From an uncultured Bacteroides sp. (GTDB lineage: Bacteria > Bacteroidota > Bacteroidia > Bacteroidales > Bacteroidaceae), in the NCBI GenBank assembly GCA_902388495.1, contig CABMPP010000016.1, positions 1 to 64,000 on the forward strand: a DNA stretch of 64,000 nucleotides, written 5' to 3'. The position numbers and the translations under genes are program-made. Shown here piece after piece: positions 16,788 to 26,632 of this stretch. The notes beneath the pieces were generated by a model. The model was given only the letters and a program-made list of their open reading frames with translations. It was not told the origin of the DNA and made no database searches. Numbering within the stretch: the stretch's first letter is position 1; each line of letters opens with the position of its first letter.

Positions 16788-17744
16788 TTATTTGGCAACG
16801 TTATTAATCACTTTTCCGGCAAGATATGCTTTGATATTTTCCAGCATGATTTGCATGAGGCGTTCGCGCGCAGCAGTGCTTGCCCAGGCTATGTGCGGGG
16901 TGATGTAGCAGTTGCGGGCGGTGAGCAGCGGGTTGTCGGCACGGGGAGGTTCCTGGGAGAGGACGTCCAGTCCGGCGGCATAGATGGTACCGTTGTTCAG
17001 TGCATCGGCCAGGTCTTGTTCGTTGATGAGCGGACCGCGTCCGGTGTTGATGAGGAAGGCGGTGGGCTTCATCATTTTGAGTCGTTCGGCGTTCACCATT
17101 TCGCGGGTGGAGTCGGTGAGGGGACAATGCAGGCTGATGATGTCGCATTCGCGGAACAGCTCGTCCAGTTCCATCTTGCGGATTTCGGGTGGAAGCTGGA
17201 AGTTGGTCTTGGAGGTGTAGGTGCATACCTGCATGCCGAAGCCGATGGCGATGCGGGCAGTGGTGTAGCCGGTGTGGCCCAGTCCTACGATGCCGAGTTT
17301 CTTTCCGCGTAGTTCGATGAGGGGAGTGTCCCAGAAGCAGAAGTCCTTACTGTCGGTCCAGCGGCCCCGGTGCACTTCTTCGGAGTGGTGCTGCACTTGC
17401 TGGGCAATGTTCAGGATATGGGCAAAGACCATTTGTGCTACGGAGTCGGTGCTGTAGGCAGGAATGTTGGTGACGATGATGCCGCGTTCTTTAGCAGCGT
17501 CGATGTCCACAATGTTATAGCCGGTGGCAAGTACGCCGATGTATTTCAGTTCGGGCAGCACAGCTATGTGGTCGGCTGTGAGTACGGTCTTGTTGGTGAG
17601 CAGGATTTCTGCACCGGCAGCACGTTCCAATACTTCTGCGGGGGCGGTGCGGTCGTAGATGGTGCATTCGCCCAAAGCTTGCAGTTCGTCCCAGCAGAGG
17701 TCGCCGGGGTTGGCGGCATAGCCGTCTAATACTACTATTTTCAT
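16788..17744 (-). CDS. D-2-hydroxyacid dehydrogenase, probably glycerate/hydroxypyruvate type
   Basis: 318-aa NAD-dependent dehydrogenase. The Rossmann motif is GLGHTG (about 151-156). The catalytic Arg is in NTGRGPLI, the Glu in LDVLSQEPP and the His in ITPHIAWAS. Overall it resembles bacterial hydroxypyruvate reductase/glycerate dehydrogenase more than lactate dehydrogenase. It would interconvert hydroxypyruvate and D-glycerate. A glycerate kinase gene is also in this window (49.6 kb), though not adjacent. It lies 18 nt after rarA on the same strand. Confidence 0.85.
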   Translation of the reverse strand: MKIVVLDGYAANPGDLCWDELQALGECTIYDRTAPAEVLERAAGAEILLTNKTVLTADHIAVLPELKYIGVLATGYNIVDIDAAKERGIIVTNIPAYSTDSVAQMVFAHILNIAQQVQHHSEEVHRGRWTDSKDFCFWDTPLIELRGKKLGIVGLGHTGYTTARIAIGFGMQVCTYTSKTNFQLPPEIRKMELDELFRECDIISLHCPLTDSTREMVNAERLKMMKPTAFLINTGRGPLINEQDLADALNNGTIYAAGLDVLSQEPPRADNPLLTARNCYITPHIAWASTAARERLMQIMLENIKAYLAGKVINNVAK

Positions 17745-17762
17745 ATTATAATTGTTTGATGA

Positions 17763-19031
17763 TTAAAATCTTTCTTTTCCCCACAACTTCTGCATCCATT
17801 CTTTGTGCTTTTGTTCGGCAGCATTCAGTTGTGGTTCCCAGATGCGCCGGTCTTTCAGCTCGTCCGGCAGGAATTGCTGCTTGACGAAGTTGCCGGGATA
17901 GTCGTGGGCATATTTATATTTGTCTCCATATCCGAGCTGTTTCATCAGCTTGGTGGGAGCATTGCGCAGATGCAGCGGCACGGGCAGATTACCCGTTTCG
18001 TGCACAAGTTCCAGGGCATTGTTGATGGCCATATAGGCCGAATTGCTTTTGGGGCTGGTGGCGAGGTAGATGGTCGTTTCGGCCAAAGGGATGCGTCCTT
18101 CGGGCCATCCTATTTTCATAAGGGTGTCGAAGCAGGCATTGGCAAGCAACAGGGCATTGGGATTGGCAAGCCCGATGTCCTCGGAAGCGGAGATGACCAG
18201 GCGACGGGCTATGAAGGCAGGGTCTTCGCCGCCCTCTACCATACGTGCCAGCCAGTAGATGGCGCCGTCCGGGTCGCTGCCGCGGATGGACTTGATGAAG
18301 GCGGAGATAATATCGTAGTGCATCTCGCCGTCTTTGTCGTAGGCAAGCGGATTCTGTTGCAGGCGTTCGGTCACCATTTCGTCGGTGATGACAACGGGAT
18401 CTTCTACTTCGGACTCTACTACGAGTTCGAGGATATTGAGCAACTTGCGTGCATCTCCTCCGCTGAAGCGGAGCATGGCGGTGGTTTCGCGCAGTTCGAT
18501 CTTTCTTTCTTTCAGCACGATGTCGGTGACGATGGCGCGTTGCAGTAATTCCAGCAGGTCGTCTTTCTCCAGCGACTTCAGGACGTAGAGCTGGCAACGG
18601 GACAGCAACGGACGGATGACCTCGAACGATGGGTTCTCCGTCGTAGCGCCTATCAGCGTCACGGTGCCTTGTTCTACCGCTCCCAGCAGCGAGTCTTGCT
18701 GAGACTTGCTGAAGCGGTGGATTTCGTCGATAAACAGTATAGGGCTGGATTGAGAGAAGAAGCGGTTGCTTTTGGCGCGCTCTATCACATCGCGCACGTC
18801 TTTTACGCCGCTGGTCACGGCACTGAGTGTGTAGAAAGGAGTTTCCAGTTTGTTGGCAATGATCTGTGCCAGCGTCGTCTTTCCCACTCCCGGCGGTCCC
18901 CACAGTATAAACGAAGAGATACGCCCTGCGTCAATCATCTTGCGCAGCACTGCACCCGGTCCCACCAAGTGTTTCTGACCGATGTAATCATCCAATGTTT
19001 TAGGCCGAAGCCGCTCTGCTAATGGAGGCAT
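17763..19031 (-). CDS. rarA: Replication-associated recombination protein RarA (MgsA)
   Basis: 422-aa AAA+ ATPase acting at stalled replication forks. Walker A is GPPGVGKTT, Walker B is LFIDEIHRFSKSQQD, sensor 1 is GATTENPSFEV and the Arg finger region is RPLLSRCQ. The C-terminal tetramerisation part follows (DGAIYWLARMVEGGEDP, PKSNSAYMAINNAL). It is full length for the family. It starts 6 nt after the DUF5686 gene and is followed by the dehydrogenase at 18 nt, so it is probably cotranscribed with both. Confidence 0.95.
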   Translation of the reverse strand: MPPLAERLRPKTLDDYIGQKHLVGPGAVLRKMIDAGRISSFILWGPPGVGKTTLAQIIANKLETPFYTLSAVTSGVKDVRDVIERAKSNRFFSQSSPILFIDEIHRFSKSQQDSLLGAVEQGTVTLIGATTENPSFEVIRPLLSRCQLYVLKSLEKDDLLELLQRAIVTDIVLKERKIELRETTAMLRFSGGDARKLLNILELVVESEVEDPVVITDEMVTERLQQNPLAYDKDGEMHYDIISAFIKSIRGSDPDGAIYWLARMVEGGEDPAFIARRLVISASEDIGLANPNALLLANACFDTLMKIGWPEGRIPLAETTIYLATSPKSNSAYMAINNALELVHETGNLPVPLHLRNAPTKLMKQLGYGDKYKYAHDYPGNFVKQQFLPDELKDRRIWEPQLNAAEQKHKEWMQKLWGKERF

Positions 19032-19037
19032 AGTATT

Positions 19038-21632
19038 TTAGAAAATCATTAATATCATGAATCGTATGCCACCCTTCTTGACGCCCGGAATGTCGGTATA
19101 AGTCAGTCGGCGGACATATTCGATATGCAACAGCTTGAAGATATTGTAGATACCTACACTGGCTTCAACATAAGGAGTGTCGCCCATAACGTGGCTGGTG
19201 GGTACACCGTCGCGCATAGGGAACAAGAATAAATCGGAATTGTTGCTCTTGTACGGGTTATTCTTATCCGTCAAGGTTCCCCAAAGGCCACGGACGCGGA
19301 ACATTTCTCTCCACTTCAGCTTTTTGAGGAGCGGAATGCGGTTGAACAACTTGCCGTTCATGTCATAACTCAAGTTGAGTGAAGCGTAACGGTCGTTCAG
19401 GAACTCCATATTATCGATGAGGTTAAACGATTCGTTGTTTTGGGTGATATACGAAAGGTTTGCCATCGGCAGGTTCAACAGCGGGAAGGGGACAGTGTTC
19501 CACTGGGCACCACCGCGGACGGTGACGTCCAGTTTACCCCATGACCCGAACCAGAAGCGCTTGCGGATGCTGGCTTCCGTCAGGTTGAAGTTGTATTCTC
19601 CACCCAGCACGCCTTTGAAACCGGTGGTGTGGGAGAGGGTGAAAGTAGGAGCATCCAGCGATACGGGTACACGCCGTTGCTTGGTGTTGACGAAGGTCTC
19701 ACCGGGAGCGTAGCGCAACGTGACGCCCAATTCCGTGGTGGTAATGTCGTGCACCAATGTATTCTTTTCATCCCATTGACCGGGGATGTCACCGTTGTTT
19801 TTCCAATATTGCAGCATTCCTGCGGGCTGGTCGTTGCGGTGGCGCGCCATGGCTTTGACGGAGAAACCGGTGTTGGTTTCCAACTCGTAAGTCAGGGTGG
19901 CGTCGCGCATGTAGGACATCTGGTCTACTGTAGTCCATTTCCAGCCGACAAACAAGTTATCCTTATCTGTAGCCAGGTATTTATCCATCGGAGACATGAC
20001 GTCGTAAGTATATTGGAAGGCAAGATAATGCTTGGGGAACTCCCAAAGTACGTATTCTCGTTTATTGAACGAGTAGGCTGCCTGTCCGGAGTAGAACCAT
20101 TTCTTATCCTTCGTACCGTAGGCGCCGTATCCGCTGAAACTCCAATGCGGGTCGAAGTTACCGGTGGTCATACCGCTGAGACGGAAACGCGTACCGTTCA
20201 CGTAGTTGCTGGTGATGGTGGTATTGATAGGTCCGAAGTCGAACTTGCTGGGGTGCTTCCGGCTGCCCGTTTCCACGAAGTTCTCAATCAGTGCTTTGGC
20301 ACCGAAGATAACGTATTTGAAGCCCGGTATCTGCTCTATGCGGTTCATGAATACGTCCATTGTGCTCTCTTTCTTGGTGAGCGGTACCTGGCGTGCTTTC
20401 GCCCAATATTCGTCACTCTTGGAGAGCATGTTCGCTTCTTTGATGACGCTTCCTTTCAGGCGGAAAAGGCGGGGCTCAATTTCTTCGAATTTATAATCGG
20501 TATACTTGGTGGTTCGCTGCACTTCCAGTCCTTGTGTACCTTTGACGAAACTGAGTTCTACAGTCATGTCGTCATCGGTCAATACCCAGTTGCTGTCGGG
20601 CAGTTGCTCGAACTGCTGCACGATGTCGAGGTTTTCCACGAAGTTGACGCCGGTCTTCTTGGGCAGGTTCATGATGCACTTCTTCACGGCATAGGTAGAG
20701 TCTTTCACAACGTAGAGATGGCCTGTGAAGCCGAAGTCCTGAGAGTTTTGTGGCACGAAAGTTAGATGCACGCATTCCTGCTTGTCTACCATCAGTGTAT
20801 CCATCAGGTAATATTTGTAAAAACTGATGGCTCCACGTCCGATAGGACTGACGAAACGGCGTTGCAGCAGGCGGATGTCGTCATCGTAGATGTTGATGTC
20901 GGAGAAAACATCGGTAAGGATGGTTCCCAGCATGTCGCCCGTATTGAAGAATTCTTCGATACCGTTGGAGTTCATACCTTCGATGATGGTCTTTTCGCTT
21001 TTGGGATTTTTGCGATAGATGGTCTTTGAAGCCGTCTCCTTGATGGAGATGGGCAGGATCATCTTGTTGGTTTTGGGCGATAGTTCGACTTGGTCTTTGA
21101 AGAACGAGAATTTCTTGTAGATGCCTTTTTCCATCTTCTCCGGGGTGACGTCGTTGATGGACATCTTCATCTTTTCGTACTTCTGGTACTGATAGTAGTC
21201 GTTCTCTTCGAGTTTCAGCGCCTTCTTGTTCTCGATGACTTTCCGCATGAAGTCCACAGCGGGATTGTTCTTGCGGGAATATTTCTCTTTCTGGGGTTTC
21301 ACCACGACTTCGGAGAGCAGGATGTCGTCAGATCGCATTTTGACGTTGAGTACTTTGGTGCCGGGGGCGAATTTTACTTTCTTGGTGACGTAGCCCACGG
21401 CCGAGAAGGTCAGTTCGTCCCAGCCTTTACGGGTTTCAACCTGGTATTCGCCTTTTGCGTTGGAGATTCCGCCTACACCTTTTCCCTCGTACTGAACGGT
21501 AATATACATCAACGGTTCGTTCGTGAGGGAGTCTGTAATAACCCCTTTTATCTGGGCAGATGCGCCGATAGAGGCGAACAGAGACAGCAGAAAAAAGAGG
21601 AAAGTGATATATCGTTGCTTCATACGTTTCAT
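19038..21632 (-). CDS. DUF5686 outer-membrane protein with regulatory-like domain
   Basis: 864 aa. A signal peptide (FLFFLLSLFASIGASAQ) is followed by a carboxypeptidase-regulatory-like domain (about 27-110, IKGVITDSLTNEPLMYITVQ). A long DUF5686 body follows, with many barrel-like strands, ending GGIRFMILMIF with a terminal Phe. An ATG at 21623 (MKQRYITF) is an equally good start. The function is unknown; the family is confined to Bacteroidetes outer membranes. It is first in the run DUF5686-rarA-dehydrogenase-EEP. Confidence 0.85.
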   Translation of the reverse strand: MKRMKQRYITFLFFLLSLFASIGASAQIKGVITDSLTNEPLMYITVQYEGKGVGGISNAKGEYQVETRKGWDELTFSAVGYVTKKVKFAPGTKVLNVKMRSDDILLSEVVVKPQKEKYSRKNNPAVDFMRKVIENKKALKLEENDYYQYQKYEKMKMSINDVTPEKMEKGIYKKFSFFKDQVELSPKTNKMILPISIKETASKTIYRKNPKSEKTIIEGMNSNGIEEFFNTGDMLGTILTDVFSDINIYDDDIRLLQRRFVSPIGRGAISFYKYYLMDTLMVDKQECVHLTFVPQNSQDFGFTGHLYVVKDSTYAVKKCIMNLPKKTGVNFVENLDIVQQFEQLPDSNWVLTDDDMTVELSFVKGTQGLEVQRTTKYTDYKFEEIEPRLFRLKGSVIKEANMLSKSDEYWAKARQVPLTKKESTMDVFMNRIEQIPGFKYVIFGAKALIENFVETGSRKHPSKFDFGPINTTITSNYVNGTRFRLSGMTTGNFDPHWSFSGYGAYGTKDKKWFYSGQAAYSFNKREYVLWEFPKHYLAFQYTYDVMSPMDKYLATDKDNLFVGWKWTTVDQMSYMRDATLTYELETNTGFSVKAMARHRNDQPAGMLQYWKNNGDIPGQWDEKNTLVHDITTTELGVTLRYAPGETFVNTKQRRVPVSLDAPTFTLSHTTGFKGVLGGEYNFNLTEASIRKRFWFGSWGKLDVTVRGGAQWNTVPFPLLNLPMANLSYITQNNESFNLIDNMEFLNDRYASLNLSYDMNGKLFNRIPLLKKLKWREMFRVRGLWGTLTDKNNPYKSNNSDLFLFPMRDGVPTSHVMGDTPYVEASVGIYNIFKLLHIEYVRRLTYTDIPGVKKGGIRFMILMIF

Positions 21633-21752
21633 AATCAGGCTGCAAAGTTAGCAAATTACTGTTAATCGAGAAGCAAATATAATCTAAAGAAATAAGAGGA
21701 ATGTTTAAGTTGTGAACAATTTAGAATTCATCTTACTTTGAATGATATATCC

Positions 21753-22844
21753 TCAGGATGCTCCGTTGAGCAGCGTCTGTACGATACGTTCTGCCGTTCG
21801 TCCGTCCCAGCGGTCGGGCAGGGTGGTATGCTTCCATTCGCCATGCAGCAGCTTGTCGAGTGATGCGGAGAGGGCAAAGGAATTTTCGCCTACCAGTTCG
21901 TTCGTGCCGATGCGCCAGGTTTCGGGATGTTCGGCATAGGTGTTGAGGGTGATGCAAGGAACGTCGAGGAAAGTGGCCTCTTCGGCTATGTTGCCCGAAT
22001 CGGTGACGATGCCTTTGGCTTGGTTGATGAGGAAGCCAAAGTGCAGGTAGCTTTGCGGAGGCAGGATGTGCAGATTGGGCGCACTCAGTCCCAGCGACTT
22101 CACAGCCTTCTCTACGTAAGGGTGCAAAGGGGCGACGATGGGCATGCTGCCGGCTTTCTCAATCACGGTCTGCATCAGGGAGTGCAGCACGGCTTTCTTT
22201 TCCAACAGGTCGTGGCGGTTGAGGGTGAGCAGCAGATAGTTGCCTTTGCGCAGGCCCAGAGTGGAGAACCATACGGGCTGTACCAGGCGGTGGCGGTTAT
22301 AGCGGATGGTATCGATCAGGATGTTGCCCACGTAGTGGATGTATTCCGGTATCATGCCTTCTTGGTTGAGGTTGCGGTTGGCCACCATGCCGGCGGTAAA
22401 GAGGTAATCGGAGATGGCATCTACGATGGTGCGGTTCACTTCGCGGGGCATGTTCATGTCGAAAGAGCGGGTACCGGCAATGACGTGTGCTACTTTCAGT
22501 CCACGCTTCTTGGCTACGATGGAGCAGCTCATGGTGGCGGTCATGTCGTCTACCACCAACACTACTTGCGCGGGGTTGGCATCCAGTTCTTTCTCGAAAG
22601 CCAGCATGATGGAGGCAGCTACCTGCGAATGGTCGTGTCCGCTTACGCCCAAATAAGCATCGGGCTTCCTCATGGCAAGGTCGGAGAAAAGCGAGGCATC
22701 CAGACTGGTGTCGTCCTGCGTTCCGGTGTAAACCAGGCGGTAAGAAATGTTCTTTCCTGCCTCTCTTGCTGCGTCGATGGCGCGGCAGATGGGGGCTATC
22801 TTCATGAAGTTGGGGCGTGCGCCCGATACAATCGTTATTTTCAT
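21753..22844 (-). CDS. Divergent UDP-GlcNAc 2-epimerase (WecB-like) homologue
   Basis: 363 aa, GT-B-like fold of the non-hydrolysing UDP-N-acetylglucosamine 2-epimerases. It is recognisable by SGARPNFMKIAPICRAI at the N-terminus, PREVNRTI in the middle and VTDSGNIAEEATFLDVPCITL near the end. In canonical WecB, HxEAGLR, HGDT and THRRE carry catalytic residues. Here the first reads HVIAGTR (Glu replaced by Ile), the second VVDDMTAT, and the third TLNRHDL (His replaced by Asn). It may therefore have a different activity or substrate. It is monocistronic, with a 120-nt gap to the next gene. Upstream is the divergent TRIC-like gene. Confidence 0.75.
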   Translation of the reverse strand: MKITIVSGARPNFMKIAPICRAIDAAREAGKNISYRLVYTGTQDDTSLDASLFSDLAMRKPDAYLGVSGHDHSQVAASIMLAFEKELDANPAQVVLVVDDMTATMSCSIVAKKRGLKVAHVIAGTRSFDMNMPREVNRTIVDAISDYLFTAGMVANRNLNQEGMIPEYIHYVGNILIDTIRYNRHRLVQPVWFSTLGLRKGNYLLLTLNRHDLLEKKAVLHSLMQTVIEKAGSMPIVAPLHPYVEKAVKSLGLSAPNLHILPPQSYLHFGFLINQAKGIVTDSGNIAEEATFLDVPCITLNTYAEHPETWRIGTNELVGENSFALSASLDKLLHGEWKHTTLPDRWDGRTAERIVQTLLNGAS

Positions 22845-22928
22845 TGTTATAGTGTTGAAAATTGATGAGACAAAAATACGTTTTCTTAGGGAAATTATTT
22901 GTTACTTTGCCGACAAATTAACTGTAAT

Positions 22929-23555
22929 ATGCCAACATTTGTTCAGATACTCGATTTTATCGGTACGTTTGCCTTCGCTATCAGCGGCATACGTCTGGCT
23001 TCGGCCAAGCGCTTCGATTGGTTCGGGGCGTATGTGGTAGGTTTTGTAACGGCCATTGGTGGCGGTACGATACGCGATTTGCTGCTGGATGTCACTCCGG
23101 GCTGGATGACGGACCCTATTTACTTGATTTGTACCGGACTGGCTCTGCTGTGGGTGATCCTTTTCGGCAAACATCTTATCCATCTGCACAACACGTTCTT
23201 CATTTTCGACAGCATCGGTTTGGCGCTGTTCACGGTCGTTGGTGTGGGCAAGAGCCTCGCGCTGGGCTATCCTTTTTGGGTAGCCATCATCATGGGTAGC
23301 ATCACCGGAGCTGCGGGAGGTGTGATACGTGATGTCTTCATTAACGAAATCCCGCTGATCTTCCGAAAAGAGATTTATGCAATGGCGTGCGTGGTGGGCG
23401 GTACTGTCTATTGGCTGTGTGAGCTGGCAGGGATGGAAGCATTTCTTTGTCAGATTATAGGCGGTGCATCGGTGTTCGTTACACGTATTCTGGCAGTGAA
23501 GTATAAGATTTGTCTGCCCATCCTTTCGGGGAATGAAGATGTAGAGCAGGAATAG
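22929..23555 (+). CDS. TRIC-type cation channel family protein (UPF0126/YadS)
   Basis: 208-aa inner-membrane protein with about seven hydrophobic segments built from two related halves, each carrying a GG-rich loop: GFVTAIGGGTIRDLLLD and GSITGAAGGVIRDVFINEIP. This duplicated motif is the mark of the family, whose studied prokaryotic members are trimeric K+ channels. The start is taken at MPTFVQILDF (22929). The frame is open upstream but adds a non-family N-terminus. It is divergent from the WecB-like gene and ends at a bidirectional terminator. Confidence 0.87.
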   Translation: MPTFVQILDFIGTFAFAISGIRLASAKRFDWFGAYVVGFVTAIGGGTIRDLLLDVTPGWMTDPIYLICTGLALLWVILFGKHLIHLHNTFFIFDSIGLALFTVVGVGKSLALGYPFWVAIIMGSITGAAGGVIRDVFINEIPLIFRKEIYAMACVVGGTVYWLCELAGMEAFLCQIIGGASVFVTRILAVKYKICLPILSGNEDVEQE

Positions 23556-23566
23556 TCATTTTATAT

Positions 23567-23610
23567 AAAAATCCCCGGCATTTGCTACTGAAATGCCGGG
23601 GATTTGTTTT
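23567..23610. terminator. Bidirectional terminator between TRIC and M16 genes
   Basis: Stem AAATCCCCGGCATTT / AAATGCCGGGGATTT with a 7-nt loop. T-rich on the plus side (TTTGTTTT) and, read in reverse, followed by TTTTTATATAAAA. It sits between convergent genes. Confidence 0.85.
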
Positions 23611-26512
23611 AGAACATGGTATCTTTCGTATTGAACAATTTGCGTTCGCTCAGTTTCACTACTTTTCCATATTTACTTAGTTTGTCCGTATCAATATCCT
23701 TCGGATTTCCGATGATACCGATGCAGTAGGGCTTGCCCTTGATGCTCTGTTCATAGAACTTCACGATGTCGTCGAAGGTCAGCGCATCGATCTTCGGCAG
23801 GTTCTCCTGGGCAGGGTCTCCCTTGTAGCCTTGGCGTTCAAAGATCTTCAGGTATTGTGCTTTGTCGCGGAAGTCGGGATGACTGGTCAGGGCTTCCTGA
23901 CGCAGGTAGCTCTTGATGTTGTCGATGCGTTCCGGATTCTTCGGCATATCGGTGAGCAGACCCATAAATACGTCCATGGCATCGTTCACCTTGTCGTTCT
24001 GTGTACCGATGTGACCGTACATGTAGGTCTGGTTACCCGGCAAGGAAGGAGTCATGATGTACGTTCCGGCATAGTATGCCATAGAACGTTTCTCGCGGAT
24101 TTCGTTCATCATCAGTCCACTGAAACCACCGGAGAAATATTGGTCGAAGGCATCACGCAGTACGTCGTCTTTCTTGTCGTATTTGTCCATCGGCAGATAG
24201 AGGAAGATTTGAGCTTGCTCTGCATCGGAGTTTGGCAGGAAGTAGATCGTATTTTCTGCAACAGGGGCCAGCGGTTTATCTTGTGGAGAGACGCTGGGGC
24301 GTTCGTTGGCTACTAACGGCAGGTTCTTGCTGAGGATGTCGTAGGCGTTTTCGAACGGCAACGTTCCGCAATAGAAGATTTCGGCTTCATAGTTGGAAGC
24401 ACGGTTGATGTCGCCGGTCAATTCCGAGATTTGCAATTCGATCAGTTCCTTGTCTGTCAGTTCATCGATGTAGGAAGATTTGTCCTGGTAGCGGATGTAT
24501 TGCGACAAGGCGTTGGCAAGTGTATTCACATTGTCCTTTCGTTGCTGGCGTTGTCCCATTTGCGAGCCTTTGATGCGGCTCAACTGTTTTTCGTCCAGTT
24601 TCGGCATCAGGATTTGGCGGGAGAGGAGTTGGCAGGCTTGCGGCAGTGTTTCTTCATAGCCTCTCATCATGATGTAGAGGTAGTCGTCGCTTGCCCAAAC
24701 CTGGCAGGCTGCGTTCAGTTTGCTGAGTTCCTCTTTCAACTGTTGGGGTTCGTAGGCACCCATGATGCCGGCATTGTTCATCAATTCGGCAGCAAAACCG
24801 AGTTTGGGGAATTCGCGTTCGCCCACACCGTAGCGCAAGGTAAGGCTGAATACGTTGTTCTCGGGATTTTGCGTGTAGTACATCTTGGAACGGTCGTTCA
24901 GCTTTTGGGTTTTCACATCGCTGAAGTCGATGAACTTCTCGTCTACATGTCCGATAGGCATGCTCTTGAACTGCGTGGCATAGAGCGATTGTTTGCCTAC
25001 AGGAGGTTCAACGGGCTTATATCCCGGTTTCTTTATCTTGTTGCTCTTGTCCAGCTTACCTTTTTCTATATAGAGAGCCAGATAGTCGTTGGTCAGGTAT
25101 TGCTTTGCCACACGCTTGATGTCTTCGGTGGTGACGGCCATTACTTCTTCTTTGTAGTTGAGTACCTTACCCAAATCTTGTTCGTTGATAAAGGCATCCA
25201 GCAAGACGTCCCCTTTGTAGTCGTTGGACTCCATGCGGAGGTCGAAGTCGCGGCACATATTGTTTTTGATGGCTTCGATCTGCCACTCCTCAAATTCACC
25301 GTTGGCAATCTTCTCGATGGCTTTCAAAGCCTTCTTCTCAGTGCTCTTGTTGGATTCGAAGCGACGCTGGTTTTCATCGTACAGCGGAATGCACTGGATG
25401 ATGTTACGTCCTTGTTCGCGCAGCGTTAACGGATAAGCGCTTCCGTTAGTGATTTCTCCGTCGATGGTCAGCTTGTCCAGTGTACCCGTATGGCTGTTGT
25501 TACTCAAGAGCGACATAGCCATTTCGAGAGGCTTCTCGTCGGGATGGCCGGAAGGTACACCTTTATATATTAGGCAGACGCTGGGATTATAGCCTATCTT
25601 GGCAGAATATTGGGTACGTCCTTTGATGTTCAGGTCGGGATAGGTCTTGCGTTCGGGAATGTCTTTCTTCGGCAGGCGTCCGAAGGCGGCGTTGATTCGT
25701 CCGGTTATCTGCTGGGCTTTCACGTTTCCTACCAGGATGAGGACCATGTTTTCGGGAGAATACCAGTTGTCGTAATATTCGATCAGTTTGCTTAGACGCG
25801 GGTTTTTCAGGTGCTCGGGCAGTCCGATGACATCGCGCGAGTAGGGATGTCCTTCGAATGCTTTGCTGCGGATAAAGTTACCTTGTACGCTGCTCGGATT
25901 GTCCTGATACATATTATATTCTTCATATACATTCTCCAGTTCGGACTGGAAACTGCGGAAAATGGGATGTATGAAACGCTGTGAGGAGATCTCCAGCCAC
26001 TTGTTTATCTGATAGGCAGGAAAAGAGTTATGATATACGGTATAGTCGAAGCTGGTTCCGGCATTCAGTCCTTTGCCGCCCATACTTTCAATGAGGTCGG
26101 AGAATTCGGTAGGTAGTCCTACTTTGCCCTGCTCTACGGTCAGTTCATTGATTTCCTTGTTGATGGTTTCTTTCTTGGCAGGGTCGGTTTCGGCTGCCAT
26201 TTCGTCGTATTTGGCGATGATTTTGTTATAGATAGGCTCTTCGGCCGCCCAGTCCAATGCACCAATTTTATCGGTGCCCTTAAACATGACGTGTTCCAGA
26301 TAGTGGGCAAGTCCTGTATACTCTGCCGGGTCATTTACGGAACCGGTACGAACACCGACGAGACCGTATACGTCTGATTTCGTGTCGTCTTCCCATATAT
26401 ATACGGAAAGACCGTTCTTTAGCTTGAATGCTTTCAGTCCTTGTCCGAAGGAAGGAAGGGCAATGGCAACAGCAATCAACAGAAGAAACGACTTAAGTTG
26501 AGATGTTTTCAT
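23609..26512 (-). CDS. M16 family zinc metallopeptidase (two-domain, exported)
   Basis: 967 aa. The signal peptide MKTSQLKSFLLLIAVAIALP sets the start at 26512. The frame is open for another 16 codons through a duplicated AT-rich stretch, which I reject. The inverted zinc motif HXXEH is HYLEH at about residue 70, followed about 75 residues later by the acidic stretch ENVYEEYN that supplies the third ligand. The C-terminal half is a second M16-like unit without the zinc motif, as usual for the family. It is probably periplasmic and degrades peptides. It is convergent with the TRIC-like gene. Confidence 0.9.
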   Translation of the reverse strand: MKTSQLKSFLLLIAVAIALPSFGQGLKAFKLKNGLSVYIWEDDTKSDVYGLVGVRTGSVNDPAEYTGLAHYLEHVMFKGTDKIGALDWAAEEPIYNKIIAKYDEMAAETDPAKKETINKEINELTVEQGKVGLPTEFSDLIESMGGKGLNAGTSFDYTVYHNSFPAYQINKWLEISSQRFIHPIFRSFQSELENVYEEYNMYQDNPSSVQGNFIRSKAFEGHPYSRDVIGLPEHLKNPRLSKLIEYYDNWYSPENMVLILVGNVKAQQITGRINAAFGRLPKKDIPERKTYPDLNIKGRTQYSAKIGYNPSVCLIYKGVPSGHPDEKPLEMAMSLLSNNSHTGTLDKLTIDGEITNGSAYPLTLREQGRNIIQCIPLYDENQRRFESNKSTEKKALKAIEKIANGEFEEWQIEAIKNNMCRDFDLRMESNDYKGDVLLDAFINEQDLGKVLNYKEEVMAVTTEDIKRVAKQYLTNDYLALYIEKGKLDKSNKIKKPGYKPVEPPVGKQSLYATQFKSMPIGHVDEKFIDFSDVKTQKLNDRSKMYYTQNPENNVFSLTLRYGVGEREFPKLGFAAELMNNAGIMGAYEPQQLKEELSKLNAACQVWASDDYLYIMMRGYEETLPQACQLLSRQILMPKLDEKQLSRIKGSQMGQRQQRKDNVNTLANALSQYIRYQDKSSYIDELTDKELIELQISELTGDINRASNYEAEIFYCGTLPFENAYDILSKNLPLVANERPSVSPQDKPLAPVAENTIYFLPNSDAEQAQIFLYLPMDKYDKKDDVLRDAFDQYFSGGFSGLMMNEIREKRSMAYYAGTYIMTPSLPGNQTYMYGHIGTQNDKVNDAMDVFMGLLTDMPKNPERIDNIKSYLRQEALTSHPDFRDKAQYLKIFERQGYKGDPAQENLPKIDALTFDDIVKFYEQSIKGKPYCIGIIGNPKDIDTDKLSKYGKVVKLSERKLFNTKDTMF

Positions 26513-26632
26513 AAATAAAGTGTTTTTATAAAATAAAGTGTTTTTCTTATATGTAGGCAAAGCTATAAAAAAATCACATATAAATTACGAAATGTTCGGA
26601 AAAAAGATAGTTATTAGGTGGTAATATCGCCC

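Noticed and set aside
15939..17312. 457-aa plus-strand open frame over EEP and dehydrogenase genes
   Set aside because: It spans two well-supported minus-strand genes and has no recognisable domains.
19629..20765. 378-aa plus-strand open frame opposite the DUF5686 gene
   Set aside because: Antisense shadow; no motif and an implausible amino-acid composition.
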